64,000 nt of DNA from the NCBI RefSeq assembly GCF_900187325.1, contig NZ_FZMZ01000004.1, positions 496,001 through 560,000 on the forward strand. The letters run 5' to 3'. Both the position numbers and the translations under genes were made by a program. Each line of letters opens with the position of its first letter. Positions within the stretch are counted from its first letter, which is position 1. Positions 43,695 through 52,583 of the stretch are shown here, in pieces. The notes under the pieces were generated by a model, which saw nothing but the letters and a program-made list of their open reading frames with translations, made no database searches and was not told where the DNA came from. This DNA comes from Virgibacillus ndiopensis (lineage in GTDB: Bacteria; Bacillota; Bacilli; Bacillales; Amphibacillaceae).

Positions 43695-44411
43695 TTATAA
43701 GCTTTTTATAATACCTTCTTTTGTATCGTAACTTCGTTGTTGTCTAACTCTGTCCACTGTATAATTCACATAAAGGTCTCTTTCCAGCCAATCAACTGAT
43801 TCAATTGTATCTGCTTCTAATAAATAATAATGTTCAGCAGGTACCTCAGCTGATTTTAATACGAAATAACGTATTTTCCAGTACTCATCATCAAAAATTA
43901 TATCGTTGATAACACCAAGTTTACCGTCATTTGCATGTACCTTCATTTGCAGCACTTCTTCTTCACTTCTTAAATTGTAATCTTTATTTTCGTATGTCTG
44001 TAATTCATTTGTAAATTCACTTTTATCAGTAGCGTGATCAGGTAATCGTGTAAACGGCTGATCCTGTACCCCCCATAACATCGTGCCAAACCAATACTTG
44101 CTCCAACCGTAATAACCTGACAAGGTAGATTCTGTAGACCTTGTTAATGGTTCATTATCAGGTATGGAAGGGCTATTCCTAATGGTGTCTTTATCATAGT
44201 TCACTTCCACCAACTTCTCGATTTCATTAAGTTTCACAAACGAGGTAGGCGATAAATATACACTTCTACCTGGTAACCATTTTCTTGTATCAATAATCGC
44301 ATACCGTATAGTCCAACAGTGATCGTCAAAATAAAGATCTTGAACCTTTCCCATTTCACCATCTGTTGCATCAATTCTGTACGATTTAAGTTCTGAAGTA
44401 TAAAACAACAT
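43695..44411 (-). CDS. Protein with two PRC-barrel domains
   Basis: 238 aa, soluble. The first PRC-barrel is at about 3-75 (SYRIDATDGEMGKVQDLYFDDHCWTIRYAIIDTRKWLPGRSVYLSP) and the second at about 148-225 (VHANDGKLGVINDIIFDDEYWKIRYFVLKSAE), joined by a linker rich in aromatic residues (GYYGWSKYWFGTMLWG). The two repeats imply internal duplication. PRC-barrels occur in RNA-processing and stress proteins; function here unknown. AGGAGG precedes the ATG. Confidence 0.8.
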   Translation of the reverse strand: MLFYTSELKSYRIDATDGEMGKVQDLYFDDHCWTIRYAIIDTRKWLPGRSVYLSPTSFVKLNEIEKLVEVNYDKDTIRNSPSIPDNEPLTRSTESTLSGYYGWSKYWFGTMLWGVQDQPFTRLPDHATDKSEFTNELQTYENKDYNLRSEEEVLQMKVHANDGKLGVINDIIFDDEYWKIRYFVLKSAEVPAEHYYLLEADTIESVDWLERDLYVNYTVDRVRQQRSYDTKEGIIKSL

Positions 44412-44488
44412 CGTTTTTCCTCCTAAAAAGCATTATATAAATGGATTCCCGTTTTTTATTTTTCTAAACAAAAAGGGGTTAGCAATGA

Positions 44489-45325
44489 TTAACTATCTCC
44501 TTTTGCCCCATTATAATGCTCATAAAAATAATCAATTGGAATGAATAGTCCAACCTTACCATGTATATCATGGTCCAACGTCGCAAATACGACACCGATT
44601 ACTTTACCTTGCTCATTAATAACTGGGCTGCCACTATTTCCACGATATACTGGGGCTTCAATCATGAGTACTCTTTCATTCCAATCATTTAATTGTGTAT
44701 AACCAATAATAGTCCCTTTGTTAGCAATCCCGTTGAAATATAATGGATTCCCAATAAAGTAAATTGGTTCTTCAGAGCTAACCGTTGTTTTCTCAGCTAA
44801 TGTTAAATGTGGTAAGTCTTTTCCTTCAACATGCAAAACCGCTATATCAACATCTGGATAATCTGCAATGACATCTGCTTGATACAAACCATTATCTGGA
44901 AATGCTACTGTAACAGAATCCTCTCCTTCAATCACGTGATGATTGGTTATAATGGTTCCATCACTGGAAATTGCAAAACCCGTTCCCTTACCATCGTTGG
45001 TCTCAACTACAACAACCGCTTTTTTATATGTACTAATATCGTCTTGAGCTGATAATTTAGCAGATGTCATTAAAAAGTCTATTGCTGCTATGGAAAATGT
45101 TTTAGGAAGTAATGCAACCAGATTAAATATCAATGCAATTGCAATTAACCAAAACGCCCACTTCGGAAAGGGACGTTTTGGTTTAGGATTTTCTTTTTCT
45201 TGTCTGGTACGAGCTAGCGATTTTTTACGTTCTTGTTCGACGAGTTCGAATAACGCTTCATCGTCAATCTCTTCATATAAATCATCATCGATAACATCAT
45301 GATCATATTGATTATTATTATTCAT
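44489..45325 (-). CDS. Membrane-anchored trypsin-like (S1C) serine protease, no PDZ
   Basis: 278 aa. An acidic cytoplasmic N-terminus (DDDLYEEIDDEALFELVEQ) is followed by one transmembrane helix (about 56-74) and an external chymotrypsin-fold domain with the catalytic triad: His130 (TNHHV), Asp160 (DVDIAVL), Ser231 (GNSGSP). HtrA relatives carry a C-terminal PDZ domain; here the chain stops after GLFIPIDYFYEHY, so none is present. A quality-control role is inferred. GAGGTG precedes the ATG. Confidence 0.86.
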   Translation of the reverse strand: MNNNNQYDHDVIDDDLYEEIDDEALFELVEQERKKSLARTRQEKENPKPKRPFPKWAFWLIAIALIFNLVALLPKTFSIAAIDFLMTSAKLSAQDDISTYKKAVVVVETNDGKGTGFAISSDGTIITNHHVIEGEDSVTVAFPDNGLYQADVIADYPDVDIAVLHVEGKDLPHLTLAEKTTVSSEEPIYFIGNPLYFNGIANKGTIIGYTQLNDWNERVLMIEAPVYRGNSGSPVINEQGKVIGVVFATLDHDIHGKVGLFIPIDYFYEHYNGAKGDS

Positions 45326-45341
45326 AAAACACCTCTAGGTT

Positions 45342-47369
45342 TTAGACAGCTTCTCTCGCTTTCCCCTGTTGCATTTGATACATCTGATGATACAGTCCTT
45401 TTTCATTGATTAGTGCCTCATGATTACCCTTTTCTCTTATTTTACCATGTTCTAAGACGAAAATTGTATCGGCTTGCTGGATTGTTGATAATCGGTGCGC
45501 GATAACAAGTGTTGTTCTACCTTGCTTCAATACTTCTAGTGCATTTTGAATGATACTTTCCGTTTCCGTATCGATGTTAGCTGTAGCCTCATCTAAGATC
45601 AAAATAGCTGGATCAAACGCAAGAGCGCGAGCAAATGATATTAGCTGACGTTCCCCTAATGAGAATGTACTTCCACCTTCTGTTACCTTTTCATCAAATT
45701 TATTTGGTAATTTGTCGATAAAACGATCTGCTCCTACTGCTTTTAATGATTGAATTGCCATTTCTCTTGTAATACGTGGATCATTCATCGTAACATTTGA
45801 AATAATTGTTCCGGAAAACAAAAATGGATCCTGAAGTACAATACCCATATAACTTCTAACTTGCTGACGTGACCAATTCTTCGTTTTTTGACCATCAATC
45901 ATAATGAATCCTTTTTGCGGGTCATAAAAACGGAATAGCAAATTCATGATTGAACTTTTTCCTGATCCTGTATGGCCTACAAACGCTGCAGTTTGACCCG
46001 ATTTCACATCAAAAGACATATCATTTATTACATAGTCTTTGTCATTGTATGCAAATGAAACATGATCAAATCGGATGTTCCCACGATATTTCTGAATTTT
46101 ATCGTTCATCACTTCTTCACCATCACGATCGATCAGTTCAAATACACGGCCTCCAGCTACCCTAGCTTGCTCAATTAACGGTAGCTGATTGACAATATCT
46201 GTAACGGGTTCAAATAAACGATTCAAATAATCAACGAACGCATATAGTAAGCCAACTGAAATAATACTTTCAGGTTGAAACGAAATAAAGCCAAAATACC
46301 AGACAAATCCGACAAATGCTATGTTGCGAATAACCGTTACAAGATTATACGAAGTCAGTGCGCTCAATTTAACCAATTTACGTTGATACGTAAAATTACG
46401 CTCATTTAATATTTCAAATTCCTCTTTCGTTTTCTTCTCTCTACTAAATGCTTGAATTATCGGCATACCTTGAATTGCTTCATTAATATTACCATTTATT
46501 TCACTCACTGTTTGGCGAATTACTTTATTATATTTCGTTCCAAAATGTTTATATACCTTCATCCAACCTATAATTAATGGTATAAGCAATAAACAGATCG
46601 CAGCAAGTTTAACGTCTAAGATAAACAACGCAACAAATATACCTGCCATATAAATTATACTTGTTACAATAATTGATAATACCCGTTCATATAGATCACG
46701 TATTGCTTCCGTGTCATTTGTAATACGAGCAACGATTTTTCCAGCAGGTTGATCTACATAATAATTGATCGGAATGCGCTGCGTATGTGCGAAAATATCA
46801 TTACGCATTTTCTTAACAATTTGATTAGATACTTTTTGCAACAAAAATGTTTTAAAGAATTGGAAAAACGCTGCAATTAAAAGTAAAACCATATACAAAC
46901 CTAACAAAAATATAATTGGTCCCTGTTCCGGTTTAAAAAACGGGTACATTTCAGCCAGTGAGAGTTTCTCCCCGGGGATTTTTATTGTTTCATCAGCAGT
47001 TTTAATGGATATGGTATTTCCATTTACACTACGTTTCCCCGAAAGTGGCACATCCTCTTTTATAAAATAATAATCTCTGTCCACTTGCAAAATAGTGGCA
47101 AGCTTATCTGTTTGATCACCCTCCGTCAATCGATCAGTCCGTTTATAATAATGATCTTGATACGAAACAGTGTATTTATCATCATCCTGCTCAACCATTT
47201 GCCAATTACCTTCCACTCCAAGAATGTGGTCATCAATCACTTTTTTAGCAATTAATGGGCCTGCAAGCTCAAGAGCAACAGCAATTACTAAACATACTAA
47301 GCCAATAATAATACTCTTCTTAAAACCCAATGCATAATGCAATAATCGTTTTTCTGTCGATGGTTTCAT
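45342..47369 (-). CDS. bmrD: Multidrug ABC exporter subunit BmrD (YheH type)
   Basis: 675-aa half-transporter (B. subtilis YheH is 673 aa). Six-helix membrane domain with an extra extracytoplasmic domain of about 95 residues inserted between TM1 and TM2 (about 45-140), a mark of BmrD. The nucleotide-binding domain has Walker A GHTGSGKSS near 464, signature FSLGERQ near 568, and a normal Walker B with catalytic Glu (AILILDEATANID near 589). Its start shares TAATG with the bmrC stop, so the two are translated together as a heterodimer. Confidence 0.88.
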   Translation of the reverse strand: MKPSTEKRLLHYALGFKKSIIIGLVCLVIAVALELAGPLIAKKVIDDHILGVEGNWQMVEQDDDKYTVSYQDHYYKRTDRLTEGDQTDKLATILQVDRDYYFIKEDVPLSGKRSVNGNTISIKTADETIKIPGEKLSLAEMYPFFKPEQGPIIFLLGLYMVLLLIAAFFQFFKTFLLQKVSNQIVKKMRNDIFAHTQRIPINYYVDQPAGKIVARITNDTEAIRDLYERVLSIIVTSIIYMAGIFVALFILDVKLAAICLLLIPLIIGWMKVYKHFGTKYNKVIRQTVSEINGNINEAIQGMPIIQAFSREKKTKEEFEILNERNFTYQRKLVKLSALTSYNLVTVIRNIAFVGFVWYFGFISFQPESIISVGLLYAFVDYLNRLFEPVTDIVNQLPLIEQARVAGGRVFELIDRDGEEVMNDKIQKYRGNIRFDHVSFAYNDKDYVINDMSFDVKSGQTAAFVGHTGSGKSSIMNLLFRFYDPQKGFIMIDGQKTKNWSRQQVRSYMGIVLQDPFLFSGTIISNVTMNDPRITREMAIQSLKAVGADRFIDKLPNKFDEKVTEGGSTFSLGERQLISFARALAFDPAILILDEATANIDTETESIIQNALEVLKQGRTTLVIAHRLSTIQQADTIFVLEHGKIREKGNHEALINEKGLYHQMYQMQQGKAREAV

Positions 47370-49117
47370 TAGGAGATCACCTCCTCATTTTCTAACTGCT
47401 GTTGGTGATATTGTTCCTTATACCAGCCATCAAGCCTTATTAACTCCTCATGTGTACCTTCTTCAGTAATTTTCCCTTCCTCAAGCACAATAATATGATC
47501 GGCATGTGTAACAGCTGACATCCTATGTGCTGCGATAAACGTTGTTTTATTTTTACGTTCTTTTCGTAAATGTTCAATAATTTTTGCCTCCGTTTTTCCA
47601 TCAACGGCCGACATAGAATCATCTAAAATTAATATCTCCGGATCTTTAATAAATGCGCGTGCTAATGCAACCCGCTGTTTCTGTCCACCTGAAAGTGTTA
47701 CACCACTTTCTCCTACTTGCGTATCTAACCCATTCGGAAGCTGTTTAATGTCATCTAAGAAATGTGCTAAATCCATTACACGAAATATCTCTTCATCGGA
47801 TGCATTAGACTTACCAAATTGAATATTTTCTCGTATTGTTTTAGAAAACATAATTTGATCCTGTGGAACATAGCCAATCCAGGACCGAATTTGTTCCAAA
47901 CTAATTTCGTTAAGGTCAACACCTGACATCGAGATTTCACCAAATACTCCCGGATATTGACGGAGCATCAACTTAAACAATGTCGTTTTACCTGCACCTG
48001 TTTTCCCAACTATCCCGATTGTCTGACCACGTTTTACATTTAAATTAATTGAACTCAGTTGCTTCTGATTTGTTAATGGATATGAAAATGATACATCTGT
48101 GAAATCAACCGAACTAACAAGTGATACCATTCTTGGATTTTCGATTTCCTTAACATCTGCTTCATAGTCCAACGTTTCGTTAACACGGTCCAGTGATGCA
48201 TTACCACGCTGTAAAATATTGATTAATTCTCCAACGGCAAACATTGGCCAAATTAACATTCCAAGATAAACGTTAAATGTTACTAAATCACCAAGAGTAA
48301 TCAAATTTTCAAAAACAAGAAATGCACCATACCCAAGTCCAATTGTGTAAGATAGACCAACAAGAATCTTCATCGTTGGCTCAAATAACGCGTCTATTTT
48401 GGCAACTTCTATATTTTTTTGATAGACATCTTCTGTCATTTTCTGAAACCGCTTTTCATCCTGCTTTTCTTGAACAAATGCCCGTATTACACGTACACCA
48501 CGAATGGACTCTAAAACTTCATTATTCATATCACCAAATGCTGCTTGCGCTTTTGTAAATCTGGCATGAATAGATGCACCATATTTATTCATTACAATCG
48601 CCATAATTGGTAATGGAATTAAAGCAGCAAGGGTTAGCTTCCAACTGATTGTAAAACCCATAACAGCAACAATCATTAACATGAATATACTTGAATCGAC
48701 TAAGGTCAAAACCCCAAAACCCGCTGTTAACTGAATCGAACGTAAATCATTTGTTGAACGAGCCATTAAATCCCCTGTTCGATATTTCCCAAAAAAGGTT
48801 GGCGTCATCATTAAGAAATGATCCATTAACCTACTTCTGGTCCATCGCTCTAAGATTGCAGCTCCGCTAAATAATGTATAATCCCATAAAAATGAAATTG
48901 CATAATGTACAAAGGTTAATACAAGATAACCAGCTATAAGCATAACCAATAGTTTTACTGTTAATGTTTCGAACTGTATTTCGTCGATCGCATACCCAAC
49001 CAATTTAGGTGGTATTAACCCAATCGCACTAGCTACAATTAAAGCTACTATCGCAAATACATAGCGTTTCCAATAATGTTTAAAAAACCAATCTAACTTC
49101 TTAAAAACCTGAAACAT
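47369..49117 (-). CDS. bmrC: Multidrug ABC exporter subunit BmrC (YheI type)
   Basis: 582-aa half-transporter (B. subtilis YheI is 585 aa): six-helix domain (about 17-300) and ATPase domain with Walker A GKTGAGKTT near 369, signature LSGGQKQR, and Walker B EILILDDSMSAVDG in which Asp replaces the usual catalytic Glu. One degenerate ATP site is normal in heterodimeric exporters such as BmrCD. AGGTG precedes the ATG. Upstream are repeat R4 and a leader peptide with terminators (49646-49841), so expression is probably antibiotic-inducible as in B. subtilis. Confidence 0.88.
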   Translation of the reverse strand: MFQVFKKLDWFFKHYWKRYVFAIVALIVASAIGLIPPKLVGYAIDEIQFETLTVKLLVMLIAGYLVLTFVHYAISFLWDYTLFSGAAILERWTRSRLMDHFLMMTPTFFGKYRTGDLMARSTNDLRSIQLTAGFGVLTLVDSSIFMLMIVAVMGFTISWKLTLAALIPLPIMAIVMNKYGASIHARFTKAQAAFGDMNNEVLESIRGVRVIRAFVQEKQDEKRFQKMTEDVYQKNIEVAKIDALFEPTMKILVGLSYTIGLGYGAFLVFENLITLGDLVTFNVYLGMLIWPMFAVGELINILQRGNASLDRVNETLDYEADVKEIENPRMVSLVSSVDFTDVSFSYPLTNQKQLSSINLNVKRGQTIGIVGKTGAGKTTLFKLMLRQYPGVFGEISMSGVDLNEISLEQIRSWIGYVPQDQIMFSKTIRENIQFGKSNASDEEIFRVMDLAHFLDDIKQLPNGLDTQVGESGVTLSGGQKQRVALARAFIKDPEILILDDSMSAVDGKTEAKIIEHLRKERKNKTTFIAAHRMSAVTHADHIIVLEEGKITEEGTHEELIRLDGWYKEQYHQQQLENEEVIS

Positions 49118-49170
49118 TCAATCACCTACTCTGTCTTAAAATCCTATACTGTTGTTAAAATTATAGGCTA

Positions 49171-49577
49171 TTTTCTAGAATATTGTTTTTTTACACAAAA
49201 TACGTAAACTGCGACATGACGAAAAATTATGTTTGGTGACCTTCTACCGCTGCGGATATACACTACGCTTTCCGTGTATTTCCTTCGCTGGTGTTGCGTT
49301 TACGGTCCATAGGTGGAATAAAAATTGTTATAGAAGACCGCATTATACCACATCACTAGTCCGGGTGAGCGGAGGGTGGTGATTCCTGCGGGAACAGCAC
49401 GAGTCCGAAGACCCCGCAGAGTGTTTTTCTCGAGGAGGCTGAGGCCATGCCCGCGGAAAACATCCGCCCGTAGCGATCCCGGACGACGATCAAGAATTAG
49501 ATTTAACAATTAAATCATTTACGTCGCATTTTACTGAAACTTCGAGGTTAAAAGCAACAAAATCTACGAAAAGAGCC
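49171..49577 (+). repeat. Dispersed non-coding repeat, copy R4
   Basis: About 407 bp; closely similar to R2 over its whole length but inverted, and lacking the 80-bp segment between CACGG repeats. In the minus-strand direction (that of bmrCD) it has the same orientation as R2 has to nhaC. It separates the leader-peptide terminators from bmrC. The 69-aa ORF in it (49300-49509) has no RBS. Confidence 0.75.
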
Positions 49578-49645
49578 AAATATATAGTTTAATTATTTCA
49601 TTATCGTAACCCCTCAATTCAATTTTCAAAATTTTCCCAACAAAA

Positions 49646-49670
49646 AAGCATACGCCTCTGACGTATGCTT
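49646..49670 (-). terminator. Second terminator of the leader transcript
   Basis: AAGCATACG (49646-49654) pairs with CGTATGCTT (49662-49670); on the minus strand TTTTTT follows. Confidence 0.8.
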
Positions 49671-49702
49671 CCGTAACTTTAGGGATAATCCCCTAAAAAT
49701 CA

Positions 49703-49730
49703 CAAAAGGGTCACAGACATATGTGACCCT
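49703..49730 (-). terminator. Attenuator-type terminator after the leader peptide
   Basis: On the minus strand AGGGTCACA (49730-49722) pairs with TGTGACCCT (49715-49707), followed by TTTTGTG. The 5' arm can also pair with TGTGACCTT in the leader coding region (49794-49786), giving a mutually exclusive antiterminator. Confidence 0.7.
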
Positions 49731-49760
49731 GAAAATACAAGAATAAGAAATTATGTATTG

Positions 49761-49841
49761 CTAAAATACATTTCTATTACCTTTGAAGGTCACACAAAAT
49801 ATGAAATTGGGTTTGGCTGCTAACTGAATTCTTTTTTCCAT
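49761..49841 (-). CDS. 26-residue leader peptide upstream of bmrCD
   Basis: A short ORF starting MEKRIQLAAK and containing NFIFCVTF, stop TAG at 49761-49763. AAAGGAGG lies 8 nt before the ATG at 49841 (an in-frame ATG at 49847 is too close to it), and a sigma-A promoter (TTGACT-17-TATAAT) lies 34 bp upstream of the ATG. Alternative hairpins follow. It is transcribed toward bmrCD, whose B. subtilis counterpart is controlled by a translated leader ORF (bmrB). I infer a ribosome-stalling sensor for translation-blocking antibiotics; IFCV is reminiscent of the IFVI stall motif of ErmC leader, which may be chance. Confidence 0.65.
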   Translation of the reverse strand: MEKRIQLAAKPNFIFCVTFKGNRNVF

Positions 49842-49874
49842 TGTCATGACCTCCTTTCAATTCGATTCCCAATA

Positions 49875-49903
49875 ATTATAGTATTGAGAAAATTTAAAGT
49901 CAA
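49875..49903 (-). promoter_or_regulatory. Promoter of the leader peptide / bmrCD
   Basis: Minus strand -35 TTGACT (49898-49903), -10 TATAAT (49875-49880), 17-bp spacer: near-consensus, implying strong constitutive transcription into the attenuator. Confidence 0.78.
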
Positions 49904-50033
49904 CATATTTTTAAATTTTTTTTAATTTATCTTCAACATATTACTTTTTTATCCGAAAATAACAATGTAATGGTACAATAGAATTACGGGACTTATACTA
50001 AGTTAGGCCTATATCATCATAGGGGGAATTAAT

Positions 50034-50993
50034 ATGTTCGGCAAAAACAATAAACAAAATAGTTTACAGGAACAATTAAACCAAGCAATTGAAAAAATTA
50101 AACAATTAGAAAAAGAAAAGGCATCCATTAAACAGGAAAATAGAGTATTCTTAGATCAGTTCGAAGAGAATTTATTACATACAATTGAACAACATGAGCA
50201 CGTTAACTCTCAACATCATGATATGGAAAACCTCATTGTACAAATTAAACAGCATTTTGAAGAAATTCAATCACTTGGCGAGGAATCTAGCGAGCATTCC
50301 AATCGCTTAGTTGAAAAAGGTAACGGATTAGTTGATTCATCCGATTTATTAGCTAAGCAATCAGCAGAATATCAAGAAATAGTAGAAAAAAATAAACAAT
50401 TGATGGATAGTCTTGAAACGCAAATGACAAAAACTGCTGGAAGCATGCAAGAGCTTGGTGAACATTCCAATACAATCAAAGAAATTGTACAGGTAATCAG
50501 TGAAATTGCAAACCAAACAAATCTATTAGCATTAAATGCATCAATCGAAGCGGCTCGTGCAGGGGAACATGGAAAAGGTTTTGCTGTTGTGGCTGCAGAG
50601 GTTCGTAAACTTGCAGAAAATACAGCAGAGAGCACACACCATATTGACGAGGTAACAACAACTATTCAACAAAAAATACAGGAAGCAGAGCAAGATACAT
50701 ATGAGAACCAAAAAACATTACAATCTTCAACAGAAATCAACAATAAAACTGTAAATATGTTAATCGAAATGGCATCCATTGTCCAAACAGTAAAATCAAA
50801 CACGCAGGATGTCTTAGAAAATATTAATAGTCAAAATGAACTTACTGTGGAGATGGTAAACTATATTGATAAAACGAATGAATCATTTGATATGATCAAA
50901 CAAGCAATCATGCAGCACATTGATGATGCAACCATCGTGGACAAGCAATTAGCTTCTGGTGTGGAAGGAATACAAGAATTGGCTAAAAAATAA
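50034..50993 (+). CDS. Soluble methyl-accepting chemotaxis protein (YfmS-like)
   Basis: 319 aa, all helical and with no transmembrane segment or HAMP domain. An N-terminal coiled coil ([26 protein letters not shown]) leads to the MCP signalling domain whose hairpin tip is [39 protein letters not shown] (about 161-199), the CheA/CheW contact. Glu/Gln pairs near the arms could be methylated. YfmS of B. subtilis (286 aa) is a comparable cytoplasmic receptor. The sensed signal is unknown. AGGGGGAAT precedes the ATG. Confidence 0.85.
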   Translation: MFGKNNKQNSLQEQLNQAIEKIKQLEKEKASIKQENRVFLDQFEENLLHTIEQHEHVNSQHHDMENLIVQIKQHFEEIQSLGEESSEHSNRLVEKGNGLVDSSDLLAKQSAEYQEIVEKNKQLMDSLETQMTKTAGSMQELGEHSNTIKEIVQVISEIANQTNLLALNASIEAARAGEHGKGFAVVAAEVRKLAENTAESTHHIDEVTTTIQQKIQEAEQDTYENQKTLQSSTEINNKTVNMLIEMASIVQTVKSNTQDVLENINSQNELTVEMVNYIDKTNESFDMIKQAIMQHIDDATIVDKQLASGVEGIQELAKK

Positions 50994-51004
50994 CAAGTAC
51001 GACA

Positions 51005-51038
51005 AAAAGAGAATCGCTAAAAAAGTGATTCTCTTTTA
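51005..51038 (+). terminator. Terminator after the chemoreceptor gene
   Basis: AAAAGAGAATC pairs with GATTCTCTTTT around CGCTAAAAAAGT; R5 starts within a few bases. Confidence 0.8.
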
Positions 51039-51040
51039 TT

Positions 51041-51360
51041 TAGGCTCTTTTTGCATAGTTTGTCCTATTCATAGAAAATGTGACATAAAAATTATGCTTG
51101 GACTATCGTTCCAAAAATACAATGATATTGTGCTTTATAATCACATCTAGATATTTATGTCACTTGAATCACAGTGACTATTTAATTTTGGCGTTGGTTA
51201 TCTTCGCTGTGGGTAGTCGACTCTTGCAGGAGGAAAGGCATCGGTGAGACTCCGGAGTTCGTTAGCACGAGGAGTCTCACCAGCCGCCTGCGGAAAGCGA
51301 CTGCCCGGAGCGGAAACCACGTCCTGTTACGTCGCTTTTTTGTCAACTATTAGATTAAGA
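51041..51360 (-). repeat. Dispersed non-coding repeat, copy R5
   Basis: In reverse orientation its end reads GTCACATTTTCTATGAATAG followed by GACAAACTATGCAAAAAGAGCC, matching the right end of R1; the other end holds GTTACGTCGCTTTTTTG. The interior has CAGGAGGAAAGGCATCGGTG and GAGGAGTCTCACCAGCCGCC, able to form stems. It fills most of the gap 50994-51405. Confidence 0.62.
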
Positions 51361-51405
51361 TGCATCAAGTGAAAAAGCAACAATCTTCTTGAAATCAGCC
51401 TTTAT

Positions 51406-51660
51406 TTATCTTGCTGTCTGTGTTTGTATTGTATCATTTGATCTGGTATTACCTTTACTTAATCCTAATTCTACCATTCTAAATACTTTCTCAAATGGTA
51501 TTTGTGTTGCTTCAGATATTTGTTCGATTGAAACATGAGGGTGTTTCAAAATATAATTTCTTACTCTGTCGCTTTCCATTAGGCATGTAGTACACATCAT
51601 AAACGGGCTAGCTTCCATTGGTTTAGCACATAATCGACAATTTCTAACAATATATCCCAT
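51406..51660 (-). CDS. Small zinc-ribbon protein, YvyF-like
   Basis: 84 aa. Two Cys-x2-Cys knuckles (NCRLCAKPM and MCTTC) precede a helix-turn-helix-like segment (YILKHPHVSIEQISEATQIPFEKVFRMVELG). This arrangement resembles the first part of YvyF (flagellar-operon protein, about 139 aa) but is much shorter and lies outside any flagellar operon. AGAGGTGATC precedes the ATG. Function unknown. Confidence 0.65.
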   Translation of the reverse strand: MGYIVRNCRLCAKPMEASPFMMCTTCLMESDRVRNYILKHPHVSIEQISEATQIPFEKVFRMVELGLSKGNTRSNDTIQTQTAR

Positions 51661-51855
51661 TTGATCACCTCTTATGCCTTTATTGCTTCCATATTACACC
51701 ATTATTAAGAAAGAAACAATATAATGTAGAAATATTTCGAAAAATAGTGCTATATGTTCAGTATGAGACAAAAGATGTGGTTTTCACTATCAACCAATAA
51801 TCTATAAAGTATAGTTAAGAAAACAACGCCATAACCATGCATAAAAGAATAAATA

Positions 51856-51891
51856 GTAAGAGACTGACACGCAAAACTGTCAGTCTCTTAC
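51856..51891 (-). terminator. Terminator of the nar operon
   Basis: GTAAGAGACTGACA (51856-51869) pairs with TGTCAGTCTCTTAC (51878-51891). Confidence 0.85.
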
Positions 51892-51896
51892 TCTAA

Positions 51897-52583
51897 CTAA
51901 GCTTTCCTTGTTCTACTACGATAAACAACATAGTTTCTCCGCATATAACGTAACGGTAAACTAAATACGTGAACTAAACGAGTAAATGGCCAAACTACTG
52001 CAATTCCATAAAAAGCTGTTATATGAAATTTAAACCAAACTGGAACTCCTGTCATTAGTTCCGGCTGTACTTGAAACACAAAAAGACCTCTTAGCCATGG
52101 AGCAATGGTGGTTCGATAATCAAATTCATGTGCATCTATGTTGGCAAATGTAGCAGATAATCCAGAACCTATAACAATTAACAGAAAAAAGAGTACAGCC
52201 CAATCACCTTTTGATGAAGTAGCTTTTACTCGTTTTACCGTTAGTCTACGATAATAGAGTAATATTAATCCTACAAAGGCAGCAATACCTGCCGGGATAC
52301 CGAACACAAGTGCAACAGTATGGTACGTATGCTGTGATATACCTAACGAGTTATATAGTTCAACAGGAACAATTAATCCAAGAAAATGGCCACCAAACAC
52401 GATTAATATTCCCCAATGAAATAACTGAGAGCCGATGCGAATACTTTTCTTGTCTAAAAATTCGCTTGACTTCGTACTCCAACCAAACTGATCACGTTGA
52501 TATCGATAAATGTGTCCTCCGATAAAGATTGTAAGGACAATATAGGGGAAGATTCCCCACAATAATAAATCAATCAGGTTCAT
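51897..52583 (-). CDS. narI: Respiratory nitrate reductase gamma subunit
   Basis: 228-aa cytochrome b subunit with five helices, passing electrons from menaquinol to NarH. Likely haem ligands are His residues in FHWGILIVFGGHFLGL near 55-67 and in FHITAFYGIAVVWPFTRLVHVFSLP near 186-206. It overlaps narJ by 4 bp (ATGA). The final gene of narGHJI, followed by a strong terminator. Confidence 0.93.
   Translation of the reverse strand: MNLIDLLLWGIFPYIVLTIFIGGHIYRYQRDQFGWSTKSSEFLDKKSIRIGSQLFHWGILIVFGGHFLGLIVPVELYNSLGISQHTYHTVALVFGIPAGIAAFVGLILLYYRRLTVKRVKATSSKGDWAVLFFLLIVIGSGLSATFANIDAHEFDYRTTIAPWLRGLFVFQVQPELMTGVPVWFKFHITAFYGIAVVWPFTRLVHVFSLPLRYMRRNYVVYRSRTRKA

Noticed and set aside
50959-51150. 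63-codon plus ORF overlapping the chemoreceptor end
   Set aside because: Passes through the terminator and into repeat R5; no RBS.
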